From Paenibacillus sp. MAHUQ-63 (GTDB lineage: Bacteria; Bacillota; Bacilli; Paenibacillales; NBRC-103111): 64,000 nucleotides of DNA. The position numbers and the translations under genes are program-made. Under the pieces are notes generated by a model, which saw only the letters and a list, made by a program, of their open reading frames with translations, was not told where the DNA came from and ran no database searches. Shown one piece after another: positions 26,567 through 34,866 of this stretch. The DNA lies in NCBI RefSeq assembly GCF_028765165.1, contig NZ_JARADB010000001.1, forward strand, positions 1,860,001-1,924,000. Direction: 5' to 3'. Each line of letters starts with the position of its first letter. Position 1 is the first letter of the stretch.

Positions 26567-27340
26567 TCACAAACCTAGACCGCCGTCAACCGTCAGCTGC
26601 TGCCCGGTAACCTGACCGGCGGCATCCGAGGTGATATAAAGCACCGCGGATGCAATATCTTTGCCATTCTGCATCCGGCCCATCGGCATCCGCTGAGACG
26701 CTTGCTCCAGCGACTTCCCGTCCTCGCCGAGCGATGCGAGCCGCGCCAGCTCCCCTTCCGAAGATACCCAGCCGGGGTGGATGCAGTTCACACGAATGCG
26801 ATGCTTCGCGAGAGTCCCCGCCAGATTCCGCGTCAGCGTGACGATGCCGCCTTTGGATATCGCGTAGGCCAACGTATCCGGCGCCCCTTTGGAAGCGTGC
26901 AGCGAGCCGATGTTCACGATGCTGCCGCCGCCCCTGCGGATCATGCCCGGTACGGTAGCCTGGCAGGTGAGGTATGCACCCTTAAGATTCACCCCCATGA
27001 CCTTATCCCAGAACGCCTCATCGGTCTGAAATAAGTCGGCGCGGGGGAATATGCCCGCATTGTTCACGACGATGTCCAAGCCTCCGAACGCCGTCTCCGC
27101 ATAAGCGACCATGTGCGCCACCTCGTCGCCCTTCGCCACGTCACAGCGGACGAATTGGGCGGGGTAGCCTTCCTGGCGCCACTGAGCGGCGACTTCTTCG
27201 CCCTGCTCGTCGTAATCCGCGATCACAACGCTCGCACCGGCGAGTAAATATTCGCCCGCGATCGCCGCTCCGATCCCTTTGGCCGCTCCCGTCACGAGCA
27301 CGGTCTTGCCGATATAGCGGTAGCTAACCTGATCGCTCAT
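26567..27340 (-). CDS. SDR family oxidoreductase (operon enzyme 6)
   Basis: About 257 residues with the classical SDR pattern: [14 protein letters not shown] cofactor loop near 14, NNAGIF near 92, and catalytic S...Y-A-x-x-K ([20 protein letters not shown] near 143-161), ending DGGLGL. An acidic DYDEQ after the second strand suggests NAD preference. The open frame begins 18 codons earlier, but GGAGAGGGGGAAGCG precedes the ATG chosen. Overlaps the preceding SDR by 17 nt. Probably oxidises a sugar or a sugar-derived alcohol in the pathway of this operon. Confidence 0.88.
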   Translation of the reverse strand: MSDQVSYRYIGKTVLVTGAAKGIGAAIAGEYLLAGASVVIADYDEQGEEVAAQWRQEGYPAQFVRCDVAKGDEVAHMVAYAETAFGGLDIVVNNAGIFPRADLFQTDEAFWDKVMGVNLKGAYLTCQATVPGMIRRGGGSIVNIGSLHASKGAPDTLAYAISKGGIVTLTRNLAGTLAKHRIRVNCIHPGWVSSEGELARLASLGEDGKSLEQASQRMPMGRMQNGKDIASAVLYITSDAAGQVTGQQLTVDGGLGL

Positions 27341-28166
27341 CGCTTCTCCCCCTCTCCTGGAATTCGTAAGCGCCTTCGGCGGCAGCTTTCTCATAAGCGA
27401 CTCGCGGAATTTGCGTCGCCAGCTTGCCGCCGCTAATATCGATCATCGTGCCGGTAATATAACCGGCATAGTCGGAAGCAAGGAAGCAGATCAGGTGAGC
27501 GACATCGCTCTTTTCCCCCCAGCGGCGCAGCGTCAGAGTGTCCAGAAGCCGCTGCTGCTGGGGCTCCTGCAGCTCGGCGAAATGGTTCATATCCGTCGGA
27601 ATCATGCCCGGAGCATAGCAGTTCACCGCTATGTTCCACGGCCCCAGCTCACCGGCCAATACCCGGGTGAATTGCTCTACGCCGGCCTTGGACGACGCAT
27701 ACGCGGCACTGCCATAGCTCGGCACGATCGCCGCGAAGGAGGCTGCGTTCATGATGCGTCCCGACTTCTGCCGTTTCATAACCGGTGCGACGGCCTTGCA
27801 CATCAGGAAGGTGCCTTTCAAGTTAATGTCGAGGTTCAGATCCCAAACCTCCTCCGAGAGCACATCCACAGGCGCTCCTCCGGCGACCCCGGCATTATTG
27901 ACCAAAATATCGATACGCCCGTAGGTATCCGTCACCTGCCCAACGACGTGCTGGATCTGCCGCTCATCGCGTACATCGCACAAGTACGTGCTTCCCTTGT
28001 ACCCTTCCCGGTCGAATTCTTTCTGAACATCCGCTAAGTCAGCCTCCTTAATGTCGGTGACAACCGTAACGACGCCTTCTCGCGCCAGCGCAGAAGCGAT
28101 CACTCGCCCTATCCCCCGCCCGGCCCCTGTGACAATGGCAACTTTCCCCGTTAAATCAATGTGCAT
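27324..28166 (-). CDS. SDR family oxidoreductase (operon enzyme 5)
   Basis: 280 residues. TGAGRGIGRVIASAL (14-28) binds the nucleotide, TDIKEADL suggests NAD, NNAGVAGG is near 92, and the active site reads NAASFAAIVPSYGSAAYASSKAG with Tyr and Lys four apart. It resembles FabG and sugar dehydrogenases of the SDR family. An extra C-terminal tail of about 25 residues after SGGKLATQIPRVAYEK goes beyond the normal SDR end and overlaps the next gene. It lies 21 nt after the isomerase/epimerase gene. Confidence 0.88.
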   Translation of the reverse strand: MHIDLTGKVAIVTGAGRGIGRVIASALAREGVVTVVTDIKEADLADVQKEFDREGYKGSTYLCDVRDERQIQHVVGQVTDTYGRIDILVNNAGVAGGAPVDVLSEEVWDLNLDINLKGTFLMCKAVAPVMKRQKSGRIMNAASFAAIVPSYGSAAYASSKAGVEQFTRVLAGELGPWNIAVNCYAPGMIPTDMNHFAELQEPQQQRLLDTLTLRRWGEKSDVAHLICFLASDYAGYITGTMIDISGGKLATQIPRVAYEKAAAEGAYEFQERGRSDERSG

Positions 28167-28187
28167 GGCCTTCCGTCCCCTCTCCGT

Positions 28188-29180
28188 TCACAATGTCTGC
28201 CGAATGGCCCGGCTGCGTTCTTGGAGTGTATGCTGCATATAGGCCAAGCTCGATAACAACTGCCGCTGTTCGTAGGCGGCGACGTCCTCCTCCGGTGCCC
28301 GCTTCTCGTAAGGCGTGCGCCAATCGCCTGCCGGTCTGGCTTCCGCCTGTACGAACCGCAGCAGCTTCGCCAGCTGTGACGCCGACCTCGGCGGGTAGTC
28401 CCGCCAATAATCGTCACAGAGAACTCGCGTATGGCGGGCTTCCAGCGCCCCGAGCTCCATCGACATAGACACCTCCGGACAAAATACAGCGAACACGTCG
28501 AATAAGGCTGAGAAATCAACCGCGCCTTGCCCGAGCGGACAGCGCACGAGCCGGTAGCCCTCATCGCTTAAATAGATCCAATAATCCTTCAAGTGAACAT
28601 GCTTGAGGTGGGGGCCGATCCGCTTCGCGAATTCAACCGGCTCCTCCGCCGTAGCGAGCGGATTGCCGGTATCCAGCGTAATGCCGAAGCTCGGCGAGCC
28701 AATCTCCTCGCAGAGCCAGATCAGCTCCTCGGAAGCGAGGTCCTGATGGTTCTCTACCGCGAGCGTAACACCTGCCTGCTCTGCCGCTCTCGCCGCCTCT
28801 CCCAATCCGGCCAGCACTTCCTGCATGAAATCGTGCCACCGCCCAGCCATCCGCCGCCGGTCGCCGCCGAAATCCGCACCGCCGACGACCGTCCTTACGA
28901 CCTTCGCGCCCAGCCTTGCAGCCGCTTCGATCGCATGCTTCAGCGGCTGCGGGTCATAGCCCCCTGAGGCTATAACGAGATAGTGGCCGCGAGCCTGAGC
29001 CGTGCGAGCCAAGCTGGCGGCATCCTCCCCCTCCAGCAGCGACAGGGGGAGCTCTATGCCTTGGAGTCCGTACTGTGCGGCTTGATCCAGCAGCTCGGAG
29101 GCCTTAATGCGCGGACGTTTCGCTTGCGGATGAATGCCCATCATGAACGTTGTGCCGTATACGGCAAGACCTAGTTTCAT
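28188..29180 (-). CDS. Sugar phosphate isomerase/epimerase-like TIM-barrel protein
   Basis: About 330 residues of the xylose-isomerase-like (AP endonuclease 2) fold. Metal-binding landmarks: LAVENHQDL (about 149), FGITLDTGNPLA (about 175) and LKHVHLKDYW (about 202). Related proteins isomerise or epimerise free sugars, ketonates or keto-inositols. ATG at 29180 follows GGAGAGGGGAACGGGT; the frame itself opens earlier, inside the upstream SDR. C-terminal part from about 290 is Arg/Glu-rich and helical. In this operon it may isomerise a keto intermediate made by the dehydrogenases. Confidence 0.82.
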   Translation of the reverse strand: MKLGLAVYGTTFMMGIHPQAKRPRIKASELLDQAAQYGLQGIELPLSLLEGEDAASLARTAQARGHYLVIASGGYDPQPLKHAIEAAARLGAKVVRTVVGGADFGGDRRRMAGRWHDFMQEVLAGLGEAARAAEQAGVTLAVENHQDLASEELIWLCEEIGSPSFGITLDTGNPLATAEEPVEFAKRIGPHLKHVHLKDYWIYLSDEGYRLVRCPLGQGAVDFSALFDVFAVFCPEVSMSMELGALEARHTRVLCDDYWRDYPPRSASQLAKLLRFVQAEARPAGDWRTPYEKRAPEEDVAAYEQRQLLSSLAYMQHTLQERSRAIRQTL

Positions 29181-29217
29181 ACCCGTTCCCCTCTCCTCGG
29201 TAAGCGGCTTCCTGCCG

Positions 29218-29985
29218 CTACCGCGCCGTCCAACCGCCGTCAACGACCATTGAAGCCCCCGTCATGAAGCTGGAAGCGTCAGAGGCCATATAAATAATGG
29301 CGCCGACGATCTCCTCCGGTCTCCCCCACCGTCCGAGTGCGATATTGTCCACGAAGAACCGGTTCGCCTCCGGATTGTTCATCACAACCGTGTTAAGCTC
29401 GGTCGCGATCGGACCGGGGCACAGCGCGTTCACTGTAATATTGTACGGCGCCCATTCCAGAGCAAGTACCTTCGTGAGCTGTATGAGACCGCCCTTGCTG
29501 GAGCAGTAGGCTCCCCTCTCCGGAAGCGCGATGCTGCCCAGCATGGAAGACATATTGATCACTCTGCCGTAGCGCTGGCTTTTCATCGTTTTGGCCACAG
29601 CGCGCGCGCACAGAAACGGCGCCTTCAAATTCGTATGTTGCACGAGGTCCCAACTCGCCTCATCGAAATCCTCAATCGGCTTCCGCACGTTAATCCCGGC
29701 GTTATTGATCAAAATATCGATCCGGCCGAACGCCCCGACGGCGGCATCGACCATCGCCTCGACCTGCTCGGCGGAGGTGACGTCCGCGGCCAGACCGAGC
29801 GCGCGCCTGCCAGTTGCCGCGGCGATACTTTGCGCCGCCGCCTCCGCCTTCGCCAGATCACGGCTCGTCACGATGACGTCAGCCCCGGCCTGGGCTAGAG
29901 CCTCAGCCATCACGTAGCCCAGCCCCCCTGTTCCGCCAGTAATCAAAGCGATGCGGCCATCCAATTTGAATATATCCAAGCTCAT
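29218..29985 (-). CDS. SDR family oxidoreductase, gluconate 5-dehydrogenase-like (operon enzyme 3)
   Basis: 255 residues. It shows TGGTGGLGYVMAEAL (16-30), TSRDLAKAEAAAQ (adenosine pocket without an acidic residue, so NADPH is possible), NNAGINVRKP and the active site SSMLGSIALPERGAYCSSKGG, then SMVVDGGWTAR at the end. NAGxNxRKP is shared with gluconate 5-dehydrogenase and 2-deoxy-gluconate 3-dehydrogenase relatives. It overlaps the zinc dehydrogenase by 4 nt. Confidence 0.87.
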   Translation of the reverse strand: MSLDIFKLDGRIALITGGTGGLGYVMAEALAQAGADVIVTSRDLAKAEAAAQSIAAATGRRALGLAADVTSAEQVEAMVDAAVGAFGRIDILINNAGINVRKPIEDFDEASWDLVQHTNLKAPFLCARAVAKTMKSQRYGRVINMSSMLGSIALPERGAYCSSKGGLIQLTKVLALEWAPYNITVNALCPGPIATELNTVVMNNPEANRFFVDNIALGRWGRPEEIVGAIIYMASDASSFMTGASMVVDGGWTAR

Positions 29986-30989
29986 CGCATCCTGTCCCCT
30001 TCCCCGTTCAGCGCGAATAAGATTTTGGCGATTTTGCCCGGGCTCTTGATTAGCGTCTCAAAGCAAGCGCCCCCGTCTTCGAGAGGAGCGAGCTGTGTCC
30101 ATGGCGATAAGGATACACGTCCCTCGCTGATCCACTGAAGAGCCGTCTCGAAATCGTCGGTGTGATAGGCGAAAGCGCCGGTCATTTGGATTTCACTGCG
30201 GATGATGGCATTAATGGGCAGCCGGCTTGCTTCTTCATGCAGTCCCGTGAAGATGACCCGGCCCCCCGGTTTGACCGACTCCACGCAGGCCTGGCGGGTG
30301 AGCTCCATGCCGACGGCATCGATCGCGGCGTCATACGTCTCGCCGGTGACGCTCGCCGCTGTCACGGCCCCCAGCTCGCGGGCGATCTCCAGCCGCTGCT
30401 CGTTGATGTCGACGACCATGATATGCCTCAGGCCGTACACCTTCGCCGCCTGCAGCGCCAGCAGGCCGATCGGCCCTCCGCCCATAATGAGCAGCCGGTC
30501 CGTCGGGAGCGGCCGGAGCAGCTTGCAGATGTGCACCGCACAGGCAAACGGCTCGGCGAAAGCGCCTTCATCCATTGAAACATGATCCTCCAGCCGGTAC
30601 ACGTTCTTCTCCGCAATCGCAACATACTCCGCGAATGCTCCGGGACGGTGCGCCCCGATCAGTTTGCGCTCCGGGCACAGCTGCGCAGCCCCGTTCGTAC
30701 AGGCGCGGCAGCGCCCGCAGGAGACGAGCGGATTCGCCGTCACCCGGTCCCCTTGGCGCAGCCGGCTGCTGCCGCTCGCGGCCAGTGCAACGGTGCCGGA
30801 GAATTCGTGCCCCATAATGAGCGGCGGCTTCCGCAAGGAATTGTGTCCCAAGTAGCCGCCAAGCTCGGAGCCGCAGATGCCAGCCCGCTCCACGCGGATT
30901 AACACTTCATCCGGTCCGGGCACAGGCTGCTCCACTTCCCTCATGATCATCGTGCTCGGCCCTTCGTAAACTAAAGCCTTCACGCGCAC
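29982..30989 (-). CDS. Zinc-dependent MDR alcohol dehydrogenase (sugar alcohol type)
   Basis: 335 residues. Catalytic zinc ligands lie in GICGSELGGYLGHN (about 38) and GHEFSG (about 60); the structural zinc site C-G-R-C-R-A-C-x7-C is present near 90-103; the Rossmann loop is MGGGPIGLLALQAAK (about 168), with VDINEQRLEIA suggesting NAD. It resembles galactitol-1-phosphate and L-threonine/sorbitol dehydrogenases. It follows the dehydratase by 26 nt. Candidate first or second oxidation step of the pathway. Confidence 0.88.
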   Translation of the reverse strand: MRVKALVYEGPSTMIMREVEQPVPGPDEVLIRVERAGICGSELGGYLGHNSLRKPPLIMGHEFSGTVALAASGSSRLRQGDRVTANPLVSCGRCRACTNGAAQLCPERKLIGAHRPGAFAEYVAIAEKNVYRLEDHVSMDEGAFAEPFACAVHICKLLRPLPTDRLLIMGGGPIGLLALQAAKVYGLRHIMVVDINEQRLEIARELGAVTAASVTGETYDAAIDAVGMELTRQACVESVKPGGRVIFTGLHEEASRLPINAIIRSEIQMTGAFAYHTDDFETALQWISEGRVSLSPWTQLAPLEDGGACFETLIKSPGKIAKILFALNGEGDRMR

Positions 30990-31015
30990 CCCTCCTTAAC
31001 AGGCTCTCAGCTTAT

Positions 31016-32161
31016 TCAATGCTTCTCGCGCTTCTCCCAGCCCTGCTTGAACAAGGGAAGCCAATGACCGGGATCATAGGGATGCTTCGCAATCTCCTCC
31101 AGGTTCAGATCGATCCCCAAACCCGGACCTTCAGGCGGCAGCAAATATCCGCGGTTCACTTTGAGCGGAGGCGTCAGCAGCTCTTCTTCCCAAGGCTCAT
31201 TAAATTCATCGAATATTTCATGGATATAGAAATTCGGCGTCGCCATATTCAAATGCGCACAAACGACCGAACAGATCGGGCCTTGTGCGCTGTGCGGAGC
31301 CGTCACCCCGTTATGCGCATGCACCATGCCGCATATTTGTTTCGAAGCGGAGATCCCCAGATACTGCGGCTCCAGCTGAATGATATGTACTGCGTCGTGC
31401 TTCAGCAGCTCGGCGAACTGCTCGCGATTATAATAGTCCTCGCCGCAAGCGACAGGCACCGGGCTGCGCCGCGCCACCTCGACCATGGAGGAGATCCGCT
31501 GCGGCGGCACCGGCGCTTCGAACCAAGCCGGCTCATAGGGCAGCATAGCCTCTGCGAATTGGAGCGCCGTGTGGACGCTGAACCGGTTATGCCCTTCAAT
31601 CAAAATGTCGACCTCCGGGCCGACCGCTTCGCGAACCGCCGCGATAATCTCCAGGCCGGTCTGAAAGTCTTTGCGCTCCACCGTCCGCCAAGCGTTGCCG
31701 AAGGGATCGAATTTCAAAGCCGTATAGCCTCTGGCGACGACATCCTTCGCCTTGTCATGGAAGCTTTGCGGATCGCGCGGCCCCCGGTACCAGCCGTTCG
31801 CATAGCAGCGCAGCTTCTCGTGGCATTTGCCGCCCAGCAGCTTATACAGCGGCTGCCCCGCTTCTTTGCCGATAATATCCCAGCAAGCGGTTTCAATTGC
31901 GGCCAGCGCCGAGCCCTGGATTTGTCCGCCATCCGAGTACACGTCACGCGTCATCTTGAGGGCGATCGTCTCCACATCATGAACGTCCATCCCGATGTAC
32001 AGATGCTTCAGCTCGTGAACCGCCGCCTCCACCGTTTTGGCGAATCCGTTCAAGGTGCCTTCTCCGATACCATAAACGCCATCCTTCGTGTGCAATTTAA
32101 CGAACAGCCAATTTTTCCACGAGTTCCCGACGATAAACGTTTCTACGTTCGTAATGATCAT
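31016..32161 (-). CDS. Mandelate racemase/enolase superfamily acid-sugar dehydratase
   Basis: 381 residues, first gene of the catabolic operon. The capping N-domain is followed by a barrel with KFDPFG (about 152), metal ligands in ILIEGHNRF (about 190), WFEAPV (about 218) and ACGEDYY (about 244), and the general-acid histidine in APHSAQGP (about 300). These fit dehydratases of the MR branch such as galactonate or gluconate dehydratase, which yield 2-keto-3-deoxy acids. SD GGACAGGTAG precedes ATG. I saw no strong core promoter in the 200 bp upstream, which suits activation by YesN or the AraC protein. Confidence 0.88.
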   Translation of the reverse strand: MIITNVETFIVGNSWKNWLFVKLHTKDGVYGIGEGTLNGFAKTVEAAVHELKHLYIGMDVHDVETIALKMTRDVYSDGGQIQGSALAAIETACWDIIGKEAGQPLYKLLGGKCHEKLRCYANGWYRGPRDPQSFHDKAKDVVARGYTALKFDPFGNAWRTVERKDFQTGLEIIAAVREAVGPEVDILIEGHNRFSVHTALQFAEAMLPYEPAWFEAPVPPQRISSMVEVARRSPVPVACGEDYYNREQFAELLKHDAVHIIQLEPQYLGISASKQICGMVHAHNGVTAPHSAQGPICSVVCAHLNMATPNFYIHEIFDEFNEPWEEELLTPPLKVNRGYLLPPEGPGLGIDLNLEEIAKHPYDPGHWLPLFKQGWEKREKH

Positions 32162-32298
32162 GGGGCTACCTGTCCTTTCACTTTTCTATCCTAGCATGGG
32201 TCGAAGTGCTAACAAGCTTTCATAAGCATTGTAACAAATATGATGCCGCCGATATTTGCCCAAAGGAGAGAACATGTTGGACTTTTCCGAAAAAAAAG

Positions 32299-32320
32299 AG
32301 GCCCGCCTTTCGGCGACCCC
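32299..32320 (-). terminator. Second minus-strand hairpin behind the TetR gene
   Basis: On the minus strand GGGTCGCC-GAAA-GGCGGGCC is followed by TCTTTTTTTT. It backs up the terminator overlapping the TetR stop and lies upstream of the dehydratase operon. Confidence 0.65.
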
Positions 32321-32352
32321 ATAAATTATTGATCGAACAATCAACAATATTC

Positions 32353-32386
32353 AAAAAAATTTGATGCTATTTTTTTAGCATCAAAT
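32353..32386 (-). terminator. Terminator overlapping the TetR stop codon
   Basis: ATTTGATGCTA (32386-32376 read on the minus strand) pairs perfectly with TAGCATCAAAT (32369-32359) around a run of A, followed by seven T. The 5' arm encodes the last residues (DLML) and the TAG stop is in the 3' arm. Confidence 0.85.
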
Positions 32387-32885
32387 CCGGCATATCCAAC
32401 GCTAAAGAAACGTTGCACAGCATGCCTCTTGCCAAAAAGTTGGAAGTACGCTCCTCCGCCTGCTCCATGCCCGCTTCCTGAAAAGCTTGCAGGACAAACT
32501 GCTTCACGTCCTCCATCCCTTTCCTCATGGCCGCGCGGATCGGCGGTTCTTGGATCGTCTGCGCTTGCATCTGCAGCAAAATCTCATTCCGGTGCGATTG
32601 CATGACAGCCTCATAGGCTCGGATAAAGCCTTCCTCCAGCCGGTCGGCCGACGACGTCATCTTCACCTGCCCGAACGTTTCGAGAATTCGCTGCCAGGAG
32701 ACTTCCAACGCCGCCACAAGCAGCGACTCCTTGGTGAAGAACCGATAGACGTACGGCTGGGAGATCGCTGCGCGTTCGGCAACCTGTGCCGTGGTCGCGC
32801 GATAATAGCCAAGCTCGGCAAATATCTCGACGGCGGCGGAGATGATATCCTTGCGCCGATCGGAAGACGTGACACCCTTAACCAA
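32367..32885 (-). CDS. TetR-family regulator, autoregulated
   Basis: About 172 residues. The HTH is in AAVEIFAELGYYRATTAQVAERAAISQPYVYRFFTKESLL; the rest is the helical ligand and dimer domain. The open frame reaches 32939, but AGGAGG nine bases before a TTG at 32885 places the start there, and the longer version would run across the operator. A 36-bp palindrome directly upstream is the likely site of self-repression. It lies downstream of an SDR gene in the same direction, the probable second target or partner. Confidence 0.85.
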   Translation of the reverse strand: MVKGVTSSDRRKDIISAAVEIFAELGYYRATTAQVAERAAISQPYVYRFFTKESLLVAALEVSWQRILETFGQVKMTSSADRLEEGFIRAYEAVMQSHRNEILLQMQAQTIQEPPIRAAMRKGMEDVKQFVLQAFQEAGMEQAEERTSNFLARGMLCNVSLALDMPDLMLKK

Positions 32886-32913
32886 TCGTAGTGACCTCCT
32901 TTGCAAATTAAAA

Positions 32914-32949
32914 AGCTCAGATAGTAATTGATCAATCACTATCTGAGCT
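32914..32949. promoter_or_regulatory. 36-bp near-perfect palindrome, TetR operator
   Basis: AGCTCAGATAGT and ACTATCTGAGCT flank a TTGATCAA centre; only one symmetric pair mismatches across 36 bp. It sits immediately downstream of the -10 box and covers the expected start of transcription, so a bound repressor would block the gene. Confidence 0.8.
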
Positions 32950-32950
32950 T

Positions 32951-32979
32951 AGTATAGATGATCCCTGCGGATAATGCAA
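32951..32979 (-). promoter_or_regulatory. Sigma-A promoter of the TetR gene
   Basis: TTGCAT (rc of 32974-32979) and TATACT (rc of 32951-32956) are exactly 17 bp apart. The operator lies just downstream. Confidence 0.75.
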
Positions 32980-32997
32980 GACATCGTAGGCTTTGGA

Positions 32998-33738
32998 TTA
33001 AACCATTCCGCCATTCACTCGGATCGTTTGGCCCGTAATCCACCGCGACTCTTCGCTGGCCAAGAACAGCACGACCCCTGCGATGTCCTCCGGTTCTCCC
33101 AATCTTCCGAAAGCGTTCAGATTTTGAATGGCTTGAATTTGCTGCTCGGACTTGCCGGCTGTGAACAGCTCCGTATTCACCGGGCCGGGGGCAACTGTAT
33201 TGATCGTAATCCCTGCCGGAGAGAATTCCTTCGCAAGCTGGCGCGAGAACTGTTCAACGGCTCCTTTGGAGCCTACATATACGCTGTAAGTCGGGAACAT
33301 CATGCCGGCGACGGACGTTGAGAAATTAATGATGCGCCCGCCTTTATTCATATGCTTCAATGCCTGCTGACAAGCGAAAAACGTACCTTTGGCATTAATC
33401 GCAAACTGTTGGTCATAATCTTCCTCCGTCACAGCGGCAAGCGGTTTGGTCACCATAATCCCGGCATTATTGACGAGAATGTCGATTTGCCCGTACGCCT
33501 CGAGCGCCGCCAGAAACAGCTTCTCGATCTCGGCAACACGACTCACGTCCGCTCTGACCGCGATGGCTTCCCCGCCGTTCGCCTTGATACGAGCTACAAC
33601 CTCTTCCGCCGGTACCGGGTTGCTGGCGAAATTAATGATGACCTTCGCGCCGCTGCCGGCCAGCCTTTCTGCGATTTCGCGCCCGATGCCGCGGGATGCG
33701 CCTGTAACGATAGCTACTTTACCGGATAAATGATTCAT
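32998..33738 (-). CDS. SDR family oxidoreductase, FabG-like
   Basis: 246 residues. TGASRGIGREIAERL (12-26) binds the cofactor, INFASNPVPAEE indicates NADPH preference, NNAGIMVTKP follows, and the active site is FSTSVAGMMFPTYSVYVGSKGA with Tyr and Lys in place. It looks like 3-oxoacyl-ACP reductase relatives used as general carbonyl reductases. It has its own promoter and palindrome, and precedes the TetR gene; the pair may form a small inducible detoxification unit. Confidence 0.87.
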   Translation of the reverse strand: MNHLSGKVAIVTGASRGIGREIAERLAGSGAKVIINFASNPVPAEEVVARIKANGGEAIAVRADVSRVAEIEKLFLAALEAYGQIDILVNNAGIMVTKPLAAVTEEDYDQQFAINAKGTFFACQQALKHMNKGGRIINFSTSVAGMMFPTYSVYVGSKGAVEQFSRQLAKEFSPAGITINTVAPGPVNTELFTAGKSEQQIQAIQNLNAFGRLGEPEDIAGVVLFLASEESRWITGQTIRVNGGMV

Positions 33739-33782
33739 GGGATTAATCCTCCTTATTAATTCATGATTGTCTTGTTGATTTC

Positions 33783-33834
33783 ATTATATGCATATCCACA
33801 ACAAATTACAAGTGACAAATTTATAATTTTGTCA
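33783..33834 (-). promoter_or_regulatory. Promoter with adjoining 22-bp palindrome for the SDR gene
   Basis: TTGTAA (rc of 33806-33811) and TATAAT (rc of 33783-33788) are 17 bp apart. TGACAAAT...ATTTTGTCA (33813-33834) is an imperfect palindrome directly upstream of the -35 box, with partial symmetry extending a few bases further on both sides. The remaining 290 bases up to 34124 show nothing I can support. Confidence 0.65.
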
Positions 33835-34123
33835 TTTGATAATCAAAAAGCCATCTTCAGCCTCTCTCACCGTCCATCTTCCCCCCGGCTCTTCGTCGCA
33901 TAGGAATGTCCCCTCCGATTTACCAAAACGGGCCGCTTGTACACGTTCGCTTCTCAAGCCCGGTATTCACAGGTTTAATTCACATCTATCCTGTCCAATG
34001 GGGCGCGATTACCCACCTCCTGAATCCATTCAATCGAATGCTTTGCATCCCAGCTGATTCTATTCGAAAAATCATATAGATGATCAATATGGCATCTGGT
34101 ATCACAATCGCTCTCAGACAAAC

Positions 34124-34152
34124 CAAAAAAACCTAGCGAATACTCGCTAGGT
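34124..34152 (-). terminator. Rho-independent terminator of the second TetR gene
   Basis: ACCTAGCGA and TCGCTAGGT form a perfect 9-bp stem with a 4-nt loop, followed on the minus strand by seven T. Confidence 0.9.
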
Positions 34153-34192
34153 TCATCCTCTTCGGCTGTCCATCTCCTGCGCCCGCTCAATC

Positions 34193-34780
34193 TCACTCGC
34201 GAATCCCCGTGAGAATCAACTCCCACACGAGCTCGAACTCCGTGTCAATGTCAGGCGAAGACCACTCGTAGCTATGGGACGGATGGTGGAATCGCGTCGT
34301 CGCGATGAACACCGCCTTAGCCATCGCCTCCGGCTGACCGGAGCGAAACTCCTTGGTCCCGATCCCGTCGGCGATGATCCGTGTCATTTGGCCGATCAGA
34401 TGATCGACGTGCGCCGCAACAATCTCCACGGCTCCAAGTGTAACGGAGGTATACATCCCGAACATCTCGGGATCTTCGATGACATGCTTTCGCTTGCTCT
34501 GGATCAGCGTTCGCAGCCACAGCCGCAGCCTGTCCGCCGCGCTGCCCTCCGCTCGCTCCGCTATCTCCTGCAGCGGGTCGGCGATCCTGAGCAGCCAACG
34601 CTCCGTAACGGCCTCGCGCAGCGCCGCTTTGCTCGGAAAGTGCCGATACAACGTCCCATGGCTCACTTGCAAAGCCTTGGCAACATCGACGACAGACGTC
34701 TTCTCCGGGCCGTAGCGCCGAAGCACTTGTTCCGCCGCCTCAAGAATAGCCTCTTTCGTTAATGGTTGATCATTTGCCAT
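34193..34780 (-). CDS. TetR-family regulator
   Basis: 195 residues. HTH in ILEAAEQVLRRYGPEKTSVVDVAKALQVSHGTLYRHFPSKAALREAV (about 11-57); the C-domain contains AMAKAVFIATTRFHHPSH. Ends in its own terminator and lies 86 nt downstream of another TetR gene. A short ATGAT-gaga-ATCAT palindrome just upstream of its ribosome site may be its operator. Target and inducer unknown. Confidence 0.87.
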   Translation of the reverse strand: MANDQPLTKEAILEAAEQVLRRYGPEKTSVVDVAKALQVSHGTLYRHFPSKAALREAVTERWLLRIADPLQEIAERAEGSAADRLRLWLRTLIQSKRKHVIEDPEMFGMYTSVTLGAVEIVAAHVDHLIGQMTRIIADGIGTKEFRSGQPEAMAKAVFIATTRFHHPSHSYEWSSPDIDTEFELVWELILTGIRE

Positions 34781-34866
34781 GACGGTTCTCCCTTAATGCA
34801 TGATTCTCATCATACCATAAGGTTCTGGCAGGCCTAAAGTATCAATGATTGTTTTCTGTCATTCAT

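Noticed and set aside
31019..32194. Open frame of 391 codons on the plus strand
   Set aside because: Antisense to the enolase-superfamily dehydratase whose catalytic motifs are clear; no ribosome site and no recognisable domain.
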